Origin: Patescibacteria group bacterium
GTDB taxonomy: Bacteria > Patescibacteriota > JACMRA01
Assembly: GCA_029935375.1 (NCBI GenBank)
Contig: JAOZKL010000049.1
Location: 1-5,967, forward strand
Reading direction: 5' to 3'
Length of the DNA stretch: 5,967 bases
Numbering within the stretch: the stretch's first letter is position 1; every line of letters starts with the position of its first letter. The position numbers were made by a program, and so were the translations under genes. This document shows positions 4,903 through 5,967 of the stretch, piece after piece. A model generated the notes under the pieces. It was not told the origin of the DNA. It saw only the letters and a list, made by a program, of their open reading frames with translations, and ran no database searches.

Positions 4903-5967
4903 TTAAATTAATTTTGCAATTTTGCCTGTTACGGCGTGGTAAACCAGTGATTTTTTATACTCTTCGATGAGTTCTATTTCTTGTTCTGTTTTGATAATAG
5001 CAGTGTTTATTTTGTTGGATTCTTTTTCGATATGGTCAACTATGGTTTTTTGGGTTTTGAGAGGTGGAACTATCAATAATGCATTATCAATACTATCTTG
5101 ATTAAAAATCTTGGCTCCATATATGTTCTCGTTAGCACTATTTATCAAGTAAGTTTGTAAAGCATAATACCAGAAATTTAAATTTAAATTTGGGTTAGGT
5201 AAGATTGCAAAGATTGCCTCATTTGTATAGGTTGGCAACTCAACAAATGACACCTGTCCAACAGATAATTTAAAACTATACAATAAAGACCCAGTTGGTA
5301 CAATTTGCATATTCTTTTTCTCTACAGCCAATTCTGTAATCTTGTTTTTACTTTCTTTTGTATATTTCCCACTTAAATCGGAAATCGTTATCCAATTAAA
5401 ACCATTTTCGGAATAATAATTATTTTTACCCGTATCAGGAGTCGCACCAGTAACATAATCAAATATATATTTTAATTTCACAACCTCCCACCCCTCAGGA
5501 ATTTTCCCAAGCCATGCAATCCCACTATCTTTCATCTTCATATTTTTTTCTACTCCTTTAGTTACCGCCTCGTGAATAATAGATTGTTTTTGCTCTTTGA
5601 GTAGCTCAATCATTTTTTTCTTATCATCAATAAGTTTTTTTATTTTGGCAGTTTTATCATCGAGGTAGTTGGCGATGTTTTTTTGGGTTTTGAGAGGGGG
5701 CTTAATTAAGATAGCATTATTAATGCTATCTTGGTTGAAAATTTTAGCACCATAAATGTTTTCATTCGCATTATTTATTAAGCAAGCTTGCAAGGAATAA
5801 TACCAAAAATCCAAATTTAAATCCTTTTTTGGTAGGATCGCAAAAATGGCTTCGTTTGTATAAGTAGGTACGTCTACAAATGACATTTGCCCCACAGATA
5901 ATTTAAAACTATATAACAAAGCTCCAATAGGTATAATTTTCATATTTTTTTCCTCCACTGCTAATTC
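4903..5967 (-). CDS. hsdS: Type I RM specificity subunit (HsdS), N-terminus outside window
   Basis: HsdS is the DNA-reading subunit that sets the target for methylation by HsdM and cleavage by HsdR. The frame is open to the right edge, so 354 C-terminal residues are visible and the first part of TRD1 is missing; the in-frame GTG at 5958 is internal (it aligns with V in ELAVEKK), not a start. Visible order: end of TRD1 (1-95), first spacer helix rich in Lys/Glu (about 102-135), the central conserved segment with SGIAWLGKIPEGWEVVKLKY (148-167), TRD2 (about 168-310), and the second spacer helix (about 313-346) ending in HAVTGKIAKLI, a usual HsdS C-terminus. Both TRDs carry SFKLSVGQ, PTYTNEAIFAILP, FWYY and NIYGAKIFNQDSI, as in the Methylase_S family. 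Their overlap is about 80% identical, which is unusual because most HsdS proteins have two different TRDs. hsdM should lie beyond the right edge. Confidence 0.95.
   Translation of the reverse strand, partial: ELAVEEKNMKIIPIGALLYSFKLSVGQMSFVDVPTYTNEAIFAILPKKDLNLDFWYYSLQACLINNANENIYGAKIFNQDSINNAILIKPPLKTQKNIANYLDDKTAKIKKLIDDKKKMIELLKEQKQSIIHEAVTKGVEKNMKMKDSGIAWLGKIPEGWEVVKLKYIFDYVTGATPDTGKNNYYSENGFNWITISDLSGKYTKESKNKITELAVEKKNMQIVPTGSLLYSFKLSVGQVSFVELPTYTNEAIFAILPNPNLNLNFWYYALQTYLINSANENIYGAKIFNQDSIDNALLIVPPLKTQKTIVDHIEKESNKINTAIIKTEQEIELIEEYKKSLVYHAVTGKIAKLI
5041..5334 (-). repeat. TRD2 copy of the internal hsdS repeat
   Basis: This 294-bp coding segment (98 codons from ELAVEKK to PLKTQKTI) is the in-frame partner of 5674-5967, offset by 633 bp with no gaps in the protein alignment; 78 of 98 residues are identical by my count. 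The longest exact DNA match I noted is 19 bp at 5046-5064 and 5679-5697. The changes are scattered and mostly conservative, so the copies are related but not freshly duplicated. Confidence 0.85.
5674..5967 (-). repeat. TRD1 copy of the internal hsdS repeat (runs off the edge)
   Basis: This is the matching 98-codon segment at the end of TRD1, from ELAVEEK at the right edge to PLKTQKNI. The match may continue outside the window. Similarity drops to ordinary spacer-helix resemblance to the left of 5674, so the strongly conserved part is the TRD itself, not the coiled coil. Confidence 0.85.

Noticed and set aside
5943..5958. GTG at 5958 as the start of a separate short hsdS.
   Set aside because: The frame stays open to the edge and the residues before it (E-L-A) align with the same position in TRD2, so it is an internal valine codon.

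Overview
The window carries the distal part of a type I restriction-modification (RM) operon with a Fic-family gene inside it, followed by a tRNA-Trp gene and the start of a polysaccharide-assembly glycosyltransferase. Every gene I can support lies on the minus strand, so transcription runs from the right edge to the left edge. The organism is most likely a member of the Bacteroidota. The reasons are the AT-rich sequence, the near absence of Shine-Dalgarno motifs with A/T-rich leaders instead, a tRNA promoter close to the Bacteroidota pattern (TTG, then about 20 nt, then TAnnTTTG), and a sugar-transferase N-terminus of a Bacteroidota type. This placement is by recognition, not by a search.

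Right to left: 5967-4903 is the 3' part of hsdS (DNA specificity subunit; its 5' end is outside the window, and hsdM is presumably further out). Its two target-recognition domains (TRDs) are close copies of each other, about 80% identical over 98 residues, which predicts a symmetric, interrupted-palindrome target. Next, 4891-4796 is a 31-codon open frame whose first seven codons match the start of hsdR. It is followed by a class II Fic protein gene (4793-3657) with an intact catalytic motif and inhibitory motif. Then comes hsdR (3642-679), the restriction motor and nuclease subunit, with all expected nuclease and helicase motifs. A 23-bp direct repeat (22/23 identical) lies at the 5' end of hsdR and again just after hsdS, so the fic gene sits like a 1249-bp cassette inserted at the original hsdS-hsdR junction.

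Between hsdR and the tRNA (678-443) there is a possible 36-codon ORF, a good tRNA promoter and a hairpin-capable leader. The tRNA-Trp (442-369, CCA encoded) has a full cloverleaf. The following 168 bp (368-201) contain a perfect DnaA-box sequence and a weak promoter candidate, but no gene. The left edge (200-1) is the N-terminus of a membrane sugar transferase, probably an undecaprenyl-phosphate glycosylphosphotransferase.

HsdS would direct both methylation (with HsdM) and cleavage (with HsdR). The Fic enzyme is probably an AMP-transferase carried with the RM genes, possibly acting on a host or RM target, but its substrate cannot be read from the sequence. No CRISPR array, insertion sequence or transposase is present.
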